From assembly GCA_014155875.1 (NCBI GenBank), contig JACEFZ010028130.1, positions 140,001-204,000 of the forward strand: 64,000 nt of DNA. The letters are read 5' to 3'. Each line of letters starts with the position of its first letter. Position 1 is the first letter of the stretch. Below, one piece after another: positions 11,605-22,975 of this stretch. Below the pieces are notes generated by a model that did not search any database, had not been told where the DNA came from, and was given only the letters and a program-made list of their open reading frames with translations. The stretch comes from Cepaea nemoralis (Eukaryota; Mollusca; Gastropoda; Stylommatophora; Helicidae). Position numbers and translations under genes: made by a program.

Positions 11605-11900
11605 GTTTTCATTAGTATTCATCTCTGCCAAGCACGACAACTGCTCTTCTCTTATCTGCAGGCAGTACAATGATGGTGTCATTATGTTTGAGTTGACGAA
11701 TAATTTATCTTTCGGCTTGAGGGATGTGTCTTCTGGGTGGATGAGTTCTGTTTGTAGCTTTTCTCATCTAAATTCAGAACTCTTGATTTTGTGCCACAGG
11801 CTAAAATTATACTGTTCACTCCGTATTTATCGTAGCTTCTGGAATGGACTGCAAATTTGGTGTGATTCAAGCCTTTGGTTATCATGGCTGATGATGTTAT
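11605..11900 (-). mobile_element. Penelope-like element fragment (RT N-terminal segment)
   Basis: On the minus strand 11612-11705 reads RQLKHNDTIIVLPADKRRA then VVVLGRDEY. This is the conserved segment preceding the RT core of Penelope-like retroelements (the VLPADKG-type motif). Upstream minus-strand sequence to about 11900 is open but less clear. Only a short piece survives; no GIY-YIG part was seen. Confidence 0.65.
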
Positions 11901-12109
11901 GCTAAAATCACAGAACGTTTGTTAATCACAGTTTGTGCAGGTAGTGGTTGTTTCCTGCGAGAATGCATTTTCTGTTCATGTTCTGGCATTCACGGAAAAC
12001 ATTGCTGTCAATGAAGTTGATGGATTTCCTCATTCTGGGCCAGTGTCCCTGTGATACAATCTGCTGGATATTGCGACCGCGCGATTATTTTCAGCTTGTA
12101 CGTTGGGCT

Positions 12110-12225
12110 GAATTGAACTGAGGTAAGAACCGACATAAAGCACTCGGGACATTCCAATACGCACGCCGTTCTCATCTTCAACAACCAGAGAAGAGCATCA
12201 ATATTGATGTTCCATTTGCAATTAT
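12110..12225 (-). mobile_element. LINE L-A 3' end fragment
   Basis: Begins with an AATTGAACTGAGGTAAG tail and matches the 3' end of the L-A copy at 60.64 kb (GAACCGACAT, ACTCGGGAC, CATC). About 110 bp only. Confidence 0.6.
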
Positions 12226-12344
12226 GATTATGTATCCGTCTGGCCTTGCCTCGGGAGTACTGACTGTCGGTCAGAACTTTTGGTCACTCCTTCCCACACC
12301 ATTCTCTCCAGGCAATGATGATGTGTCTGTTCATTATCATCAGT

Positions 12345-12570
12345 TAAAAGTTGTTAGTTGCATATTCTTTACAGGACGAAGCAGTCAACACCAACATTTT
12401 TTACTGTTGTGATCTCTTGGCAAGTTTACGTTCAGTAGTTTACCATTGCTTTCTGAACGACCGGCACCCATACTATTTCGTAAAAAATCAACGCAAGGCG
12501 GTCTGCTGCCAAATCACCCGCAGTTGTGTCTCGAAAGCGGGCATGCGAAATAACGAAATGCGTGCGTAAC
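12345..12570 (-). mobile_element. SINE-I copy
   Basis: Minus-strand copy recognised by the 3' end (ATATTCTTTACAGGACG), the core (TAGTTTACCATTGCTTTCTG) and a diverged tRNA-like head toward 12560. No TSD identified. Confidence 0.75.
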
Positions 12571-13144
12571 CCCATCGCCATGGAGCGAGTATTATCACCA
12601 GACTGTGATGAATAATCTGTTCACTCTCTCCAGATCAAAATGATTGATCTGTTCAGCTAGTAAGTGATATCTCTTGTGTCACTTGGTATTGATCCTTTCT
12701 CTGATTAGCAGTTGATTTGACCGAGGAGGAGGACAAGGGGGGGGGGGGGGGGTTCTAGTTGTTAACCTGTCAGGATAAAATGCATTCTTCCTACAGGTTT
12801 TGAGAAATATTGAACTGGTCCATATCCTCACCAAAGTTTGACACAAGGCACCCAAGTCTGTGAAACCCGTCAGTTTTTTCAGGATCCTACTCAGTACTTA
12901 ACTGTTGACAAGAGCTCTGTGACTCGATGCATAAGTCAAGTACGGTACGGTGGGGTCTCAATGAAATAAGTAAAACTTACGACGCTTCGGAAATCCAAGG
13001 GTTAAATCTTCACATACCCCTAACCAAGAAGACATAATTAGGTAGAGTAGCTACTTCCACTCCTCTCTTCTATTTCCTTCCCATATCCAGTATTCGTTTT
13101 GAGGCTAGATCGACCAGAGCCCTATTGGTCGACACACGGAATCT
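12571..13144. other. No recognised feature
   Basis: Contains a G homopolymer near 12737-12752. Otherwise no open frame, repeat partner or motif that I can support. Confidence 0.45.
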
Positions 13145-13282
13145 TGTTGCTGCTGGGGATTAAACCTAGGCCGATACCAGTTGCTGCTGGGGAATAAACC
13201 TAGGCCGATACCTGTTGCTGCTGGGGAATAAACCTAGGCCGATACCTGTTGCTGCTGGGGAATAAACCTAGGCCGATATCTG
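13145..13282. repeat. 34-bp minisatellite, 4 copies
   Basis: Unit contains TTGCTGCTGGGGAATAAACC and TAGGCCGATACC. Copies are nearly identical. Confidence 0.92.
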
Positions 13283-13312
13283 GTTAAATAGGGGCACTAA
13301 CCGATGCAATTC

Positions 13313-13645
13313 CACGGTTCCCATGTTTACCGTCATGTAATATTCCTAGGTAAAACACATGACTGCAGCAGTGCACTCCCACGGTTCCCATGTATACTAT
13401 CATGTAATATTCCTAGGTAAAACACATGACTGCAGCAGTGCACTCCCACGGTTCCCATGTATACTATCATGTAATATTCCTAGGTAAAACACATGACTGC
13501 AGCAGTGCACTCCCACGGTTCCCATGTATACTATCATGTAATATTTTTAGGTAAAACACATGACTGCAGCAGTGCACTCCCACGGTTCCCATGTCTACCG
13601 TCATGTAATATTCCTAGGTAAAACACATGACTGCAGCAAAGTCCC
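13313..13645. repeat. 67-bp minisatellite, 5 copies
   Basis: Copies start at 13313, 13380, 13447, 13514 and 13581 with CACGGTTCCCATGT and contain TCATGTAATATTCCTAGGT and ACATGACTGCAGCAGTGCA. Spacing is exactly 67 bp. Confidence 0.96.
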
Positions 13646-13994
13646 AATATTCAATATAACCACACGATAACAGGTTGTGGGATTTGTAGAATCAATATAA
13701 AGAGTGTGCTTGCTTGATTATAAGCTGTACAGATTACGATGCTCTTTCAGCATGACACTGATCGTTCAATGTTGTGTGGCTGTAACTGGATTCTGACTAC
13801 AAACGTCGCGCACGTTTCTGCACAATAAATACCGCTCCTCCAGATCCATCACACATGTTACACATAGGAAGAGATCAAATATGGTGCAGCTATTTAATAC
13901 TGAAATACACTCAGCAGTTATTAACGTAGTAAATGCCGTTGGAAGGGGGGGGGGAGAGGAGGGAGGGGAAAAAGGGGGGCAGGTTTCGTTCGCA

Positions 13995-14182
13995 CTCTTC
14001 TGTCTGTCTGTCTGACTGTCTGTCTGTTTGTCTGTCTGTCTGTCCTTTCTCTCTCTCTCTCTATACATACATACACGCATGCACGCGCGCGCGCGCACAC
14101 ACATACATACATACATTACATACGTGCGTGCGTGCGTGCGCGCGTGCGCACATACATACAGACAGACAGACAGACAGACGCC
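13995..14182. repeat. Compound microsatellite (TCTG, CT, CATA, CG/CA, GTGC, CAGA)
   Basis: TCTG repeats, then CT, CATA, alternating CG/CA including a GCGCGCGC run, GTGC, CATA and finally CAGA repeats. The two ends (TCTG and CAGA) are reverse complements of each other and could fold back. Confidence 0.92.
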
Positions 14183-14669
14183 CGCACGCACGCACTGCGA
14201 AGTACTTACGCCGTGTCAGATTTTTATAACGTGTTCAATAGTATACCCGCAAGTGTAACAAACTGCAATGATATTGTGAACCGGTCGGACAGACAGTAGT
14301 TTGAGATACTTCAGAGTTAAACGACGACGCAGGCGTTAATGGGTACAACTTCTGTGAAGTTGGTGTATCTAAAGATAGCGTTAGATTGTAATCCGACAAC
14401 TGTTGGGCTTGAATCCCGCTACGGACTATTTTTATCCATGATTTGATATCCATCAGGTGAAGCTGGTGTCTATCCATCAGGTGAAGCTGGTGTCTGGGCT
14501 TTCCAGACAAGGCGAATATTAGGACACCCTATGTGCATTACGCTCACTATAAAATGCTATTGGAAATTGTAAATAGTAGTCCATGCATGCCATGCTTCTT
14601 CTTCTTCCTGTTTCCTCCTGTATCCGCCATTGAGTCATAGGTCCTCAAGCAACTCAATTAAAAGCCATC

Positions 14670-15127
14670 CTACTCAGCTCCATCCTCCCCATCCTCAAGC
14701 AACTCACTCAGAGACATCCTACTCAGCTCCATCCTCCCCATCCTACTCAGCTCCATCCTCCCCATCCTACTCAGCTCCATCCTCCCCATCCTACTCAGCT
14801 CCATCCTCCCCATCCTACTCAGCTCCATCCTCCCCATCCTACTCAGCTCCATCCTCCCCATCCTACTCAGCTCCATCCTCCCCATCCTACTCAGCTCCAT
14901 CCTCCCCATCCTACTCAGCTCCATCCTCCCCATCCTACTCAGCTCCATCCTCCCCATCCTACTCAGCTCCATCCTCCCCATCCTACTCAGCTCCATCCTC
15001 CCCATCCTACTCAGCTCCATCCTCCCCATGCTACTCAGCTCCATCCTCCCCATGCTACTCAGCTCCATCCTCCCCATCCTACTCAGCTCCATCCTCCCCA
15101 TCCTACTCAGCTCCATCCTCCCCATTT
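14670..15127. repeat. 24-bp minisatellite, about 18 copies
   Basis: Near-perfect unit TCCTACTCAGCTCCATCCTC plus CCCA. Because 24 is divisible by three, both strands stay open. The plus strand reads SYSAPSSP repeats after a short leader (frame 14630-15157) and the minus strand reads SRMGRMEL repeats. Two variant units carry ATGCTAC. No signal peptide, intron signal or non-repeat domain supports a gene. Confidence 0.95.
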
Positions 15128-15477
15128 GTTTGTTTGTTGTGTATTCGTAAACTCTGAACTCAGGCGTAGTCCTTACACGTGCTACTGCTTCTAGTGCACT
15201 GGACTGATGTTTGCTTGTGGGTTCGCTTTCCCTATTACTAGTGTCGAATCCTCCTCATATTATTCAAGTCTGTTTCCACTTCTCTTCTCATGTTGTTTTT
15301 GGGTCTTCCTCTATTTCTTTTGCCTAGTGAACTCCATAGACGGGCCTATCTTGTTATACTATTCTGAGGTTTACTCAAGGTATGTCCCACCACATATGCA
15401 ATTACCCCGACAAATTAAAAACAAGTGGAACAACTTTTCAACACATTTCTTCTGCTTTAGGAACAGTCGCCAATCTA
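15128..15477. other. No recognised feature
   Basis: T-rich sequence between the 24-bp array and the Tc1-like element. A hydrophobic frame is present but has no recognisable domain. Confidence 0.4.
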
Positions 15478-16253
15478 TACTGTTCAAACAAAGAAACGCA
15501 ACAGTATTGCAGTTGTACCAACATTTTATTAACGATGCTATTCGCCCACTGCAGTCGGTTCTGGCGATGCCGGTCAGTAAGAACAGGACCTCTGTAGGGT
15601 CTTCTAGCCCAAAGACCAGCGTCGTGCAGTCGGTTCCTGGCCGTTGGATCTGAAATTCGAAGAGCTCCTGGCATTGACTGGACTGTGGAGGACGAAGGTG
15701 CAAATCGATTTCTAAGGTGACGCAGCCGTATGAAGCGGTCTTCGGCAGAAGTTGTGATTCAGGGTCTTCCACTGCGCGGCCGGTCTGCCACTGAGCCAGT
15801 TTCTTGAAATCGCATCCACAGGCGACTAATGGTGCTTCTAACCACATTAAATTCTCTGCCTACTACACTTTGTGACTGTCCAGCCTGTAAACGTCCAAGA
15901 TGATAGTCGTTGTTCTGTAGTAAGCTGAGCCATTCTTGCGCATTGCATTTTCAGCTGAATTTATTCGAAGAGCGTCAATCTTTTATAGGCATTCAATAAT
16001 ATGGTCAGAGAGTTTTCTGTTCAGTAAGTTTCACGGGATTATCATGAACCTGTCACGAGTTATTATCAAAAATGTTGTTTTGACCTTGACCACTTTCATA
16101 ACCTCACGAATCACGAGGTTAGTACAATTCAGTAACCACGAGAAGTTAATGACCAGACAGACACAGTCGGTAGGTTGACTGATGCCCAATCAGCGGATAT
16201 CTTTTATAAAAGTAACAGCAAAAATGTTGTGTTTCTTTTTTTTTTAAACAGTA
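15478..16253 (-). mobile_element. Tc1-like DNA transposon, internally deleted, both ends and TA duplication present
   Basis: Terminal inverted repeats of about 26-28 bp: left TACTGTTCAAACAAAGAAAC and right (inverted) GTTTCTTTTTTTTTTAAACAGTA. TA flanks both ends (15476-15477 and 16254-16255). Minus-strand codons from about 15950 give the N-terminal DNA-binding half of a Tc1 transposase: LQAGQSQSVVGREFNVVRST, ISRLWMRFQETGSVADRPRS, and TARNRLHDAGLWARRPYRGP, then NRLQWAN. The sequence then jumps to the 3' end. The catalytic DDE half is missing and frames are broken. A cut-and-paste element that could only move with a transposase supplied from elsewhere. Confidence 0.88.
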
Positions 16254-16459
16254 TATTTCCCCACATTCGACCTTAAGATGCAGCTTGTCCCTGGCATGAG
16301 CACAGAAAAACACGTCATCGCAACACTGTTAATAGAGATCTCTTTCAATGAACTGCTAAGGCTAAACGTCTCAGGTTAATTTCACTTTCTTCGTAAACTG
16401 AAATCTGGTGTCAGCCATAACATATTTTAAATAAGTTTTAAAGGCGCATTGGGCACATT

Positions 16460-16690
16460 GGGCTAGTTCCACAATTTTATAGACAAATCGGCACTCAGTG
16501 AGTAAAGTAATCGGTATCACACCGACCATATCTATTTCCCAAGACATTTCTCAACACCCATTATAGTCTGCATCGACCCGGGAGCCCAGGTCCATTTTTA
16601 TTTTAAATTCCAAACCGCCCTGATCGAACCCAAAACCACCTGTACGGCAGACAAGTATCAAACTACTGCGCTACTGGGCTTCCCATATCA
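16460..16690 (-). mobile_element. SINE-II copy with tRNA-like head
   Basis: Minus strand begins near 16683 with GCCCAGTAGCGCAGTAGTTT (box A-like) and has GGGTTCGATCAGG (box B-like) near 16630. It continues through the body words shared with the other copies (CCCGGGAGCCCAGGTC, GGTATCACACCGACC on the plus strand). This supports a Pol III, tRNA-derived origin. Confidence 0.7.
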
Positions 16691-17384
16691 TGTTCAGTAA
16701 GAGACAAATACAGGAACGAAGAGAGTGAACGAAATGTGCACGAAATAACAATGTACACGAAATAGCAATGTACACGAAATAGCAATGTACACTTCGTTGG
16801 CAGCTTGGGATACAACATCACCACAGAAAGCAAATGCCTGTTTCAGACGTAAATGGGGAGGAAAGGGGGGGGGGGGCAATAAAACCATGCGTATATTTAG
16901 ACCTCAGAATGACTTTAGTTAGCACCAGCATCCATTCAAAGCGTCTTCGAGGCCAAAAAACTGTGCTCCTACATTCTGCATGGAGTATGATGGCAAATAT
17001 CCAACAGATATACCCCAGTAAGCTTGGTATAGGGGAATCCCCCCAACCCACACCTCTCACCTAGAAACACCTTGATTGCCGCTTATTTCACCTGAAGATA
17101 GGCAGTGGAGCAGGGGGAGAACCGTGCTTTTATTTCTTCATCAGCATGAATCATTCGAATGCTCGTGCCTGCGCGCGGTGTGCGTGCGTGTGCGTGCGTG
17201 CGTGTGACGAGAAACTCTTGGCTCACCACGACATGACATTTGAGTTTTTGTGTATGTTTGCTCCAACGAAACAAGTAAGCCAATGAATAACATGGTACTA
17301 GCACGAATGAGGGAGAGAACGAAACGTGGTTTAAATATGTCAAATGTACTTGAACACGAATATTTAATGGCTCTGAGTGAAACT
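16691..17384. other. No recognised gene; small 18-bp triplication inside
   Basis: Contains three copies of an 18-bp unit (AATGTACACGAAATAGC) at about 16738-16795, a G run near 16865 and GTGCGTGC repeats near 17180. Nothing else recognised. Confidence 0.5.
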
Positions 17385-17865
17385 AGCTTTCTTCAGTCAC
17401 TTATCCCCAATGGAGCATAGAAAATAATCTTGTTCAGTCACTTATCCCCTATGGAGAATATAGAATAATCCACTGGAGCATAGAAACAAATCTTCTTTTG
17501 CCCTGTATGCCCTTCGAGCATTTAAATTAAATTTGATTTGTAATTTATCCCCTTCGAGCATAGAAACTAACTTCTTCTGTCATTTATCCCCTTCGAGCAT
17601 AGAAACTAACTTCTTCTGTCATTTATCCCCTTCGAGCATATAAACTAATGTTCTTCTGCCCTTTATCCCCAGTGGAGCATAGAAACTAATCTTCTTCTGC
17701 CCTTTATCCCCTTCGAGCATAGAAACGAATCTTCTTTTGCCCTTTGTCCCCTTCGAGCATAGAAACTAACATTCTTTCATTTATTCTCAATGGAGCATAA
17801 AAATATTTCTTCTTCTATCATTTATCCCCAATGGAGCAAAGAAATTAATATTCTTCTGCCATTTT
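17385..17865. repeat. Diverged 39-45-bp minisatellite
   Basis: About 11 units with the words CCCCTTCGAGCATAGAAACTA or CCCCAATGGAGCATAGAAA followed by TTCTTCTGTCATTTAT. Two variant types alternate (CTTCGAGC and AATGGAGC). Confidence 0.88.
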
Positions 17866-18498
17866 ATCCTCGCTGATATGCAGATGACAGAATATAATTC
17901 TAGAAGAGCTGATCCTGTCTATCAAAATCAAAATGTTTTTTTTTAAAACTTAAGCAAAATAAAAATAATGTTCACGGATAAAATACATACGAACCAAAGA
18001 TGGCATTTAACAATAAAGACATTGACAATTTCTGAGACTGCATATCTTGACTACACAATCAAAAACAATGAGTGATTTTCGAAAGCAAAGCAGAGATTAA
18101 ACACGCAAACAGAATTAAGAACCTACGGCACAAGACCAGCAAACAAGTTCAAGTACAATTGTTGGGAACATGCATCTTTCCTAGCATTCCAGGTCCTTCC
18201 TGATGGCAACATGTGGATGTTAGTCACGGACCATTCTGCAATCACTAAAGACGAAACCTGAGGCCTCTAGGCCCAAAAGTGACAGAAACATTCTTAGGAT
18301 ATCGGGGACCGAGAAGAATAAATATACTTTCATTCTATAAAACCTTAACATGGAAGAAAACTGTTTCATAAAGATATCATGTCACTGAAACTAACATGCT
18401 TAGGCCATATTGAAGGTCACAATGGTTTGGACGTGAATTGTGACAGAAGGCATGGCTTCTGGAGCAAGAGGCAGGGGTGGACAAGCACGAAGATTGAT
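17866..18498. other. No recognised feature
   Basis: AT-rich. Possible remnant of a LINE 3' end near 18380-18480 (GGTCACAATGGTTTGGACGTG), too weak to name. Confidence 0.4.
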
Positions 18499-18757
18499 TC
18501 AAGACATTGAAGGCGTTTTGGGCATGAGTGTGGGTACAAGACACTGAAGGCATTATGGGCATGAGTATGGATACAAGACATTGAAGGCATTTTGGGCATG
18601 AGTGTGGATACAAGACATTGAAGGCATTTTGGGCATGAGTGTGGATACAAGACACTGAAGGCATTTTGAACATGAGGGTGGATACAAGACATTGAAGGCA
18701 TTTTGGACATGAAGGTGGATACAAGACATTGAAGGCATTTTGGGCATGAGGGTGGAT
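18499..18757. repeat. 37-bp minisatellite, about 7 copies
   Basis: Units start with ACAAGACATTGAAGGC at 18536, 18573, 18610, 18647, 18684 and 18721, spaced exactly 37 bp. The length is not a multiple of three, so three minus-strand frames rotate through the same peptides. Confidence 0.94.
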
Positions 18758-19180
18758 AACACTGGAGAACCCACATCTCCCTTCGTGAAGTCACCAAGAG
18801 GTGGAATCATACATATATTTAGGGAACAATGTAGATGAAGACGAGGCAACAAACAGTGATCTTGAAAAATGAATACACAAGGGAAAGTTAGCTTTTGTGG
18901 CACAGAAATTAAATCTAGTACCGAATACAGAATATTTCTCTCTAACGTCAAATCAGTGTTGCTGTAATGAATGAAACAATGCTGGACAACTAAAAAAATT
19001 AATAATAAACTGAAACACTCATTAACTGGTGTAGAGCTTGTGACAGGAACTAAACGACTCCAACCATGCTGAGGCGAGGTAAAGATGATGGCTGTGGGTG
19101 GGACACACTTTGAGAGAACCTGCTAATAGTGTAACTGGAAATCCTTTCTCGGGATCCCACCGTGGAAAATAGTCGCATCC

Positions 19181-19182
<2 letters not shown>
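18758..19182. other. No recognised feature
   Basis: AT-rich. No motif, repeat partner or believable open frame was seen. Confidence 0.4.
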
Positions 19183-19242
<60 letters not shown>

Positions 19243-19302
19243 AGAAGAAGAAGAAGAAGAAGAAGAAGAAGAAGAAGAAGAAGAAGAAGAAGAAGAAGAA
19301 GA
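19183..19302. repeat. (CAG)n joined to (AAG)n
   Basis: About 19 CAG triplets run directly into about 21 AAG triplets. The phase is continuous at the switch, so the junction may have arisen by a single substitution that then spread. Confidence 0.96.
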
Positions 19303-19639
19303 ACCATTGGCTACAATTCTACTCTAGCTGTGTTGCCGATGCTGAAAATAGTTCTAAGATACCTGTACGAAAACCATGTGATCAACGTTTTATCTTGTTT
19401 TCATTCTCTTCTCCTCACATCAACAAACATCCATCTTATTTTGGCTGGCATTTAGGACTGTGTTTTCTGCAGCATACATGATTTTTTTGTGAAGGTGTGT
19501 TCTAGATTATTGTGTTCTTCAACACCACAGTAAAGTGTGGAGCGTATCCTGAAATGTGTATGCTATTATTAAACAATCTCATCATCATCCTCCAAATCGT
19601 TTTCTCCTTCTCATGTTTTTTAATTTTCTTTTTCGTCAC

Positions 19640-19641
19640 CC

Positions 19642-19678
<37 letters not shown>

Positions 19679-19700
19679 GCCTGTCTCTCTCTCTCTCTCT
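19640..19700. repeat. (TCTG)n/(CT)n microsatellite
   Basis: Ten or so TCTG units followed by a CT run. Confidence 0.93.
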
Positions 19701-19751
19701 CTCCCCCCCTTACCCCCGACCCCAGTTTTTTTTTCTTATTTTGTTTGTTTG

Positions 19752-20060
19752 TTGCCTTGTCTGAAGCGACGTTGGCGATCATGGCTCAACACTCCTTTGT
19801 ATCAACAAAGGCGTTGATGGAACTTATTGTTTGTTTTCGAGCTGTTTAAATTGTCTACGTAAATCTCCTCTACTTTAGCCTCTCTTGACCACCCCTTCCC
19901 CACACACACTTCTGAGGCTAATTTCTCTATTTCGCTTCTTCGGGTGATATGTCCGATAAATGTCAACTGTCTTTTTCGTATGGGTTTGATAAGTTATCTA
20001 GATACACCTGAAGGTGTCAATGTCTTGGTGTCTGTTGTCTTCTCTGACCACGGTATTCTA
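19752..20060 (-). mobile_element. LINE 3' fragment (C-terminal region)
   Basis: Minus strand reads RIPWSEKTTDTKTLTPSGVS, LIKPIRKRQLTFIGHITRRS then EIEKLASEV and, shifted, AMIANVASDK. This is the post-RT segment of an APE-type LINE related to L-C. Several frameshifts. Confidence 0.65.
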
Positions 20061-20152
20061 ACATATTTTACTTAAATACAAAACAACAAAAACGTAAAGT
20101 AAAAATAATTGTAGCCATATCTTCAGTGCTTTAAGTTTCGCCATTATTTCGC

Positions 20153-20350
20153 TTCTTATTGTACACCACGCCGCCATTATTTCATTACTCACTGTCCAGC
20201 ACGCCGCCATTATTTCCTTACTCACTGTACACAACGCCGCCATTATTTCATTACTTACTGTCCAGCACGCCGCCATTATTTCATTACTCACTGTACATCA
20301 CGCCGCCATTATTTCATTACTTATTGTACAGCACCATTATTTCATTACTT
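20153..20350. repeat. 33-bp minisatellite, part 1
   Basis: Unit contains GCCGCCATTATTTCATTACT and a variable CACTGTCCAGCA or TATTGTACAGCA. Continues after a LINE insertion at 20918-21096. Confidence 0.93.
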
Positions 20351-20912
20351 ATTACCAACAATGGTGACGTAATGAAAGAAATTAAACGACGACTATCAAT
20401 TGCTCTTCAAAGACTAAAACTAGTTAATAAATTATGGAGTGGGACAGGTGAAACTACAAAAATTATATTTTTAGGATCATGCATCTTTCCCATTGCAACA
20501 TACGCCTGTGAGACCTGGACACTTACTAAATAAGCTGAACAGCGCATAAATGCCTTTGAATATAAATGTTATAGGCGGGTTCTAAGAATATCTTGGGTAA
20601 AGAATAGAACAAATGCATCAATACTTCATAATATTGAAGAGGGTTGGCTCTTAAAGACGATAAAACAAAGAAAACTGATATATTTTTGTCACTTGAAACG
20701 TCACGAAAGTTTGAACAGAACAATAATGGAGGGTTAAATGCCTAGGAAGAGAGGAAGAGGAAGGCCAAAGAGAAGATGGGTGCAGGATGTGGCGGATGAT
20801 CTCCAGATGGGTGTATCAGACGCGGGACATCTTGCTTGTGATCAAAAAGTTTTCCGGAAGGTTGTTATGGTAGCAAGGTTCTGTAAAGGACATGCTACTG
20901 AATGAATGAATG
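20351..20912 (+). mobile_element. LINE L-G 3' fragment inserted in the 33-bp array
   Basis: Reads GDVMKEIKRRLSIALQRLKL, then CIFPIATYACETWTLTK, a stop, NAFEYKCYRRVLRISWVKNR, LIYFCHLKRHESLNRTIMEG and KRGRGRPKRRWVQDVADDLQ. It ends in (GAAT)n at about 20900. This is the region downstream of the RT catalytic box. A minus-strand copy lies at 52.9-53.3 kb. Confidence 0.88.
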
Positions 20913-20917
20913 GATTG

Positions 20918-21096
20918 TCCATCACGCCGCCATTATTTCATTACCTATTGTACAGCACGCCGCCAATATTTCATTACTTATTGCCCAGCACACCGCCATT
21001 ATTTCATTACTTATTGCCCAGCACGCCACCATTATTTCATTACTTCTTACAGAGCACGTTGCCATTCTTTCATTACTTATTGTCCAGCACGCATCA
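20918..21096. repeat. 33-bp minisatellite, part 2
   Basis: Same unit as at 20153-20350, with about five copies after the LINE. Confidence 0.93.
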
Positions 21097-21684
21097 ATTA
21101 ATAATCACCATGGTGCTCATTTTAGTTGACTTCCACTTATGACGCTAAGCGTCGTGGGGAAGGGTACTTGGAGTTCCAGCGCGTGTGACAAAAGCCTTTC
21201 CTTCAATGTCCTCCAAATGTTCGTGAGCAGTATTGTCTAGGATCAAGCAAAGTCCTTACCGGTTGTTTCACATCTTATGGGTTCCGTACTTACTTAACCT
21301 CTTTGTGTTTGTTACTACCACGATGTCACACACCCGAACAAGTTTACTGTGGTCTGCAATTCACAAGAGTAATATCATTTCAGTTATCCACCGCTCAAAG
21401 TTTTGTATAATGTTAATCACTGTGCACTGCTTTTTCATAGAATTTTACTGTGTAAACTTATCTATTTTTAAAAATGTGACGTGTTTGGTTTTTACGTCTA
21501 TACTTTGTATATCCAAACATACCTATCTCCGAAAAATGACAGATAGTAAACAGCATATTCACACCAACCCTATTTTACCAATCTCAAACTTGGACATTAT
21601 CCAAATCACACTTACGAAAAATTACACCTGTAAAAAAAAAAAAAACCAAAAAAAAAAAAACATGTGAGATGAGATGAAAAAACA
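21097..21684. other. No recognised feature
   Basis: AT-rich. Ends in A-rich tracts (21632-21660) that may be the boundary of the next LINE fragment. Confidence 0.4.
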
Positions 21685-21985
21685 CCTGTGAGATGAAATT
21701 TTTGAGAAGAGCTGCCAACTTAACCATCCGAGACCGAATAAGAAATATTGTTATCAGATAGACAGTGAGATCAACATCTTGTGCCACATTTATTAAAAAA
21801 ACAGAAGAACAAATGGTTTGGCCATCTCGTTAGAATGTAACACCTTCAATTACCAGCACTGGCCCTACATCAAAGAAATATGCGAAGAGAGCAAGAGGAC
21901 GCCCGAGAAGCAAATGGATTGACGACATCAAAGACATTGTACAATCACACGGAATGACACTATCCAGTGCCACCCATATAAATAA
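21685..21985 (+). mobile_element. LINE L-H 3' fragment
   Basis: Frames encode EMKFLRRAANLTIRDRIRN near 21690 and KRARGRPRSKWIDDIKDIVQ near 21880, the typical arginine-rich GRPRxxWxDDI segment at the C-terminus of APE-type LINEs. No RT core present. Confidence 0.7.
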
Positions 21986-21989
21986 ATAA

Positions 21990-22235
21990 AGCATATTGCA
22001 TGTCCTCTGCATGCCATTGCAATCAGCCCCAGTTCCTATTGGCTGTTTGTAATTCACAAGGCAATGTTCCGTTCAATAGTTGCCCACGGATTTCTGAACG
22101 AGAAGTCAACATTGAAGCCCAACTGGCCAGTGTGTGGAACGAACCCACGACCAGGTCACCAGAGACAGTTTCAGCGCCAGCGCGTGGAACGAACCCAGGA
22201 CCAGGTCACCAGACAGTTTCAGCGCCAGCGCGTGA
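21990..22235 (-). mobile_element. SINE-I-like fragment (sub-type b) with a tandem duplication
   Basis: The words TTTCTGAACGAGAAGTCAAC and TGGCTGTTTGTAATTCAC match the minus strand of sub-type b SINE copies. A 46-bp unit (GTGGAACGAACCCAGGACCA then GGTCACCAGA) is duplicated at about 22130-22230. Confidence 0.5.
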
Positions 22236-22555
22236 CATCTTTCAACCATGCTGACCTCAACTTTATACACAACATAATGAAATGTGAACCTTGTTTTAAA
22301 CAGGCATTCATTTTAGCAAACGTTGGATGTGAATCCCTTCGTCCCGCTCTCCTTCAACATCTTGTTTAGAATGGGAGGCTTTATATACTTTCGGAATCTG
22401 CTATACAAACACACCTCATAATGATTTAAATACGTATATATTTTGTCTTCTCCAAGATGCTCAACGTTCTGAGTATTGTCTGGCTGTTACTGTTGTGGCT
22501 TGCTGCCAACATATATTCCGTGTTATCCTGAGATCTGTTCTGTCTGTTGTGAGTT

Positions 22556-22975
22556 TATGCACAGTATAGATAAGACCTCTTTATCTCACAGTATAGATAA
22601 GACCTCTTTATCTCACAGTATAGATAAGACCTCTCTTTATCTCACAGTATTGATAAGACCTCTTTATCTCACAGTATAAATAAGACCTCTCTTTATCTCA
22701 CAGTATAGATAAGACCTCTATATCTCACAGTATAGATAAGACCTCTTTATCTCACAGTATATATAAGACCTCTATATCTCACAGTATAGACAAGACCTCT
22801 TTATCTCACAGTATAGATAAGACCTCTCTTTATCTCACAGTATAGATCAGACCTCTATATCTCACAGTATAGATAAGAACTCTATATCTCACAGTATAGA
22901 TAAAACCTATATATCTCACAGTATAGATAAGACCTATATATCTCACAGTATAGATAAGACCTCTATATTTCACAG
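22556..22975. repeat. 27-28-bp minisatellite, about 15 copies
   Basis: Unit CTCACAGTATAGATAAGACC plus TCTTTAT or TCTATAT, with single-base length variation between units. Confidence 0.95.

Noticed and set aside
14630..15157. Ser/Pro-rich secreted protein gene (SYSAPSSP repeats)
   Set aside because: Not listed as a gene because the frame follows from the 24-bp unit and the opposite strand is open too; kept as a finding only.
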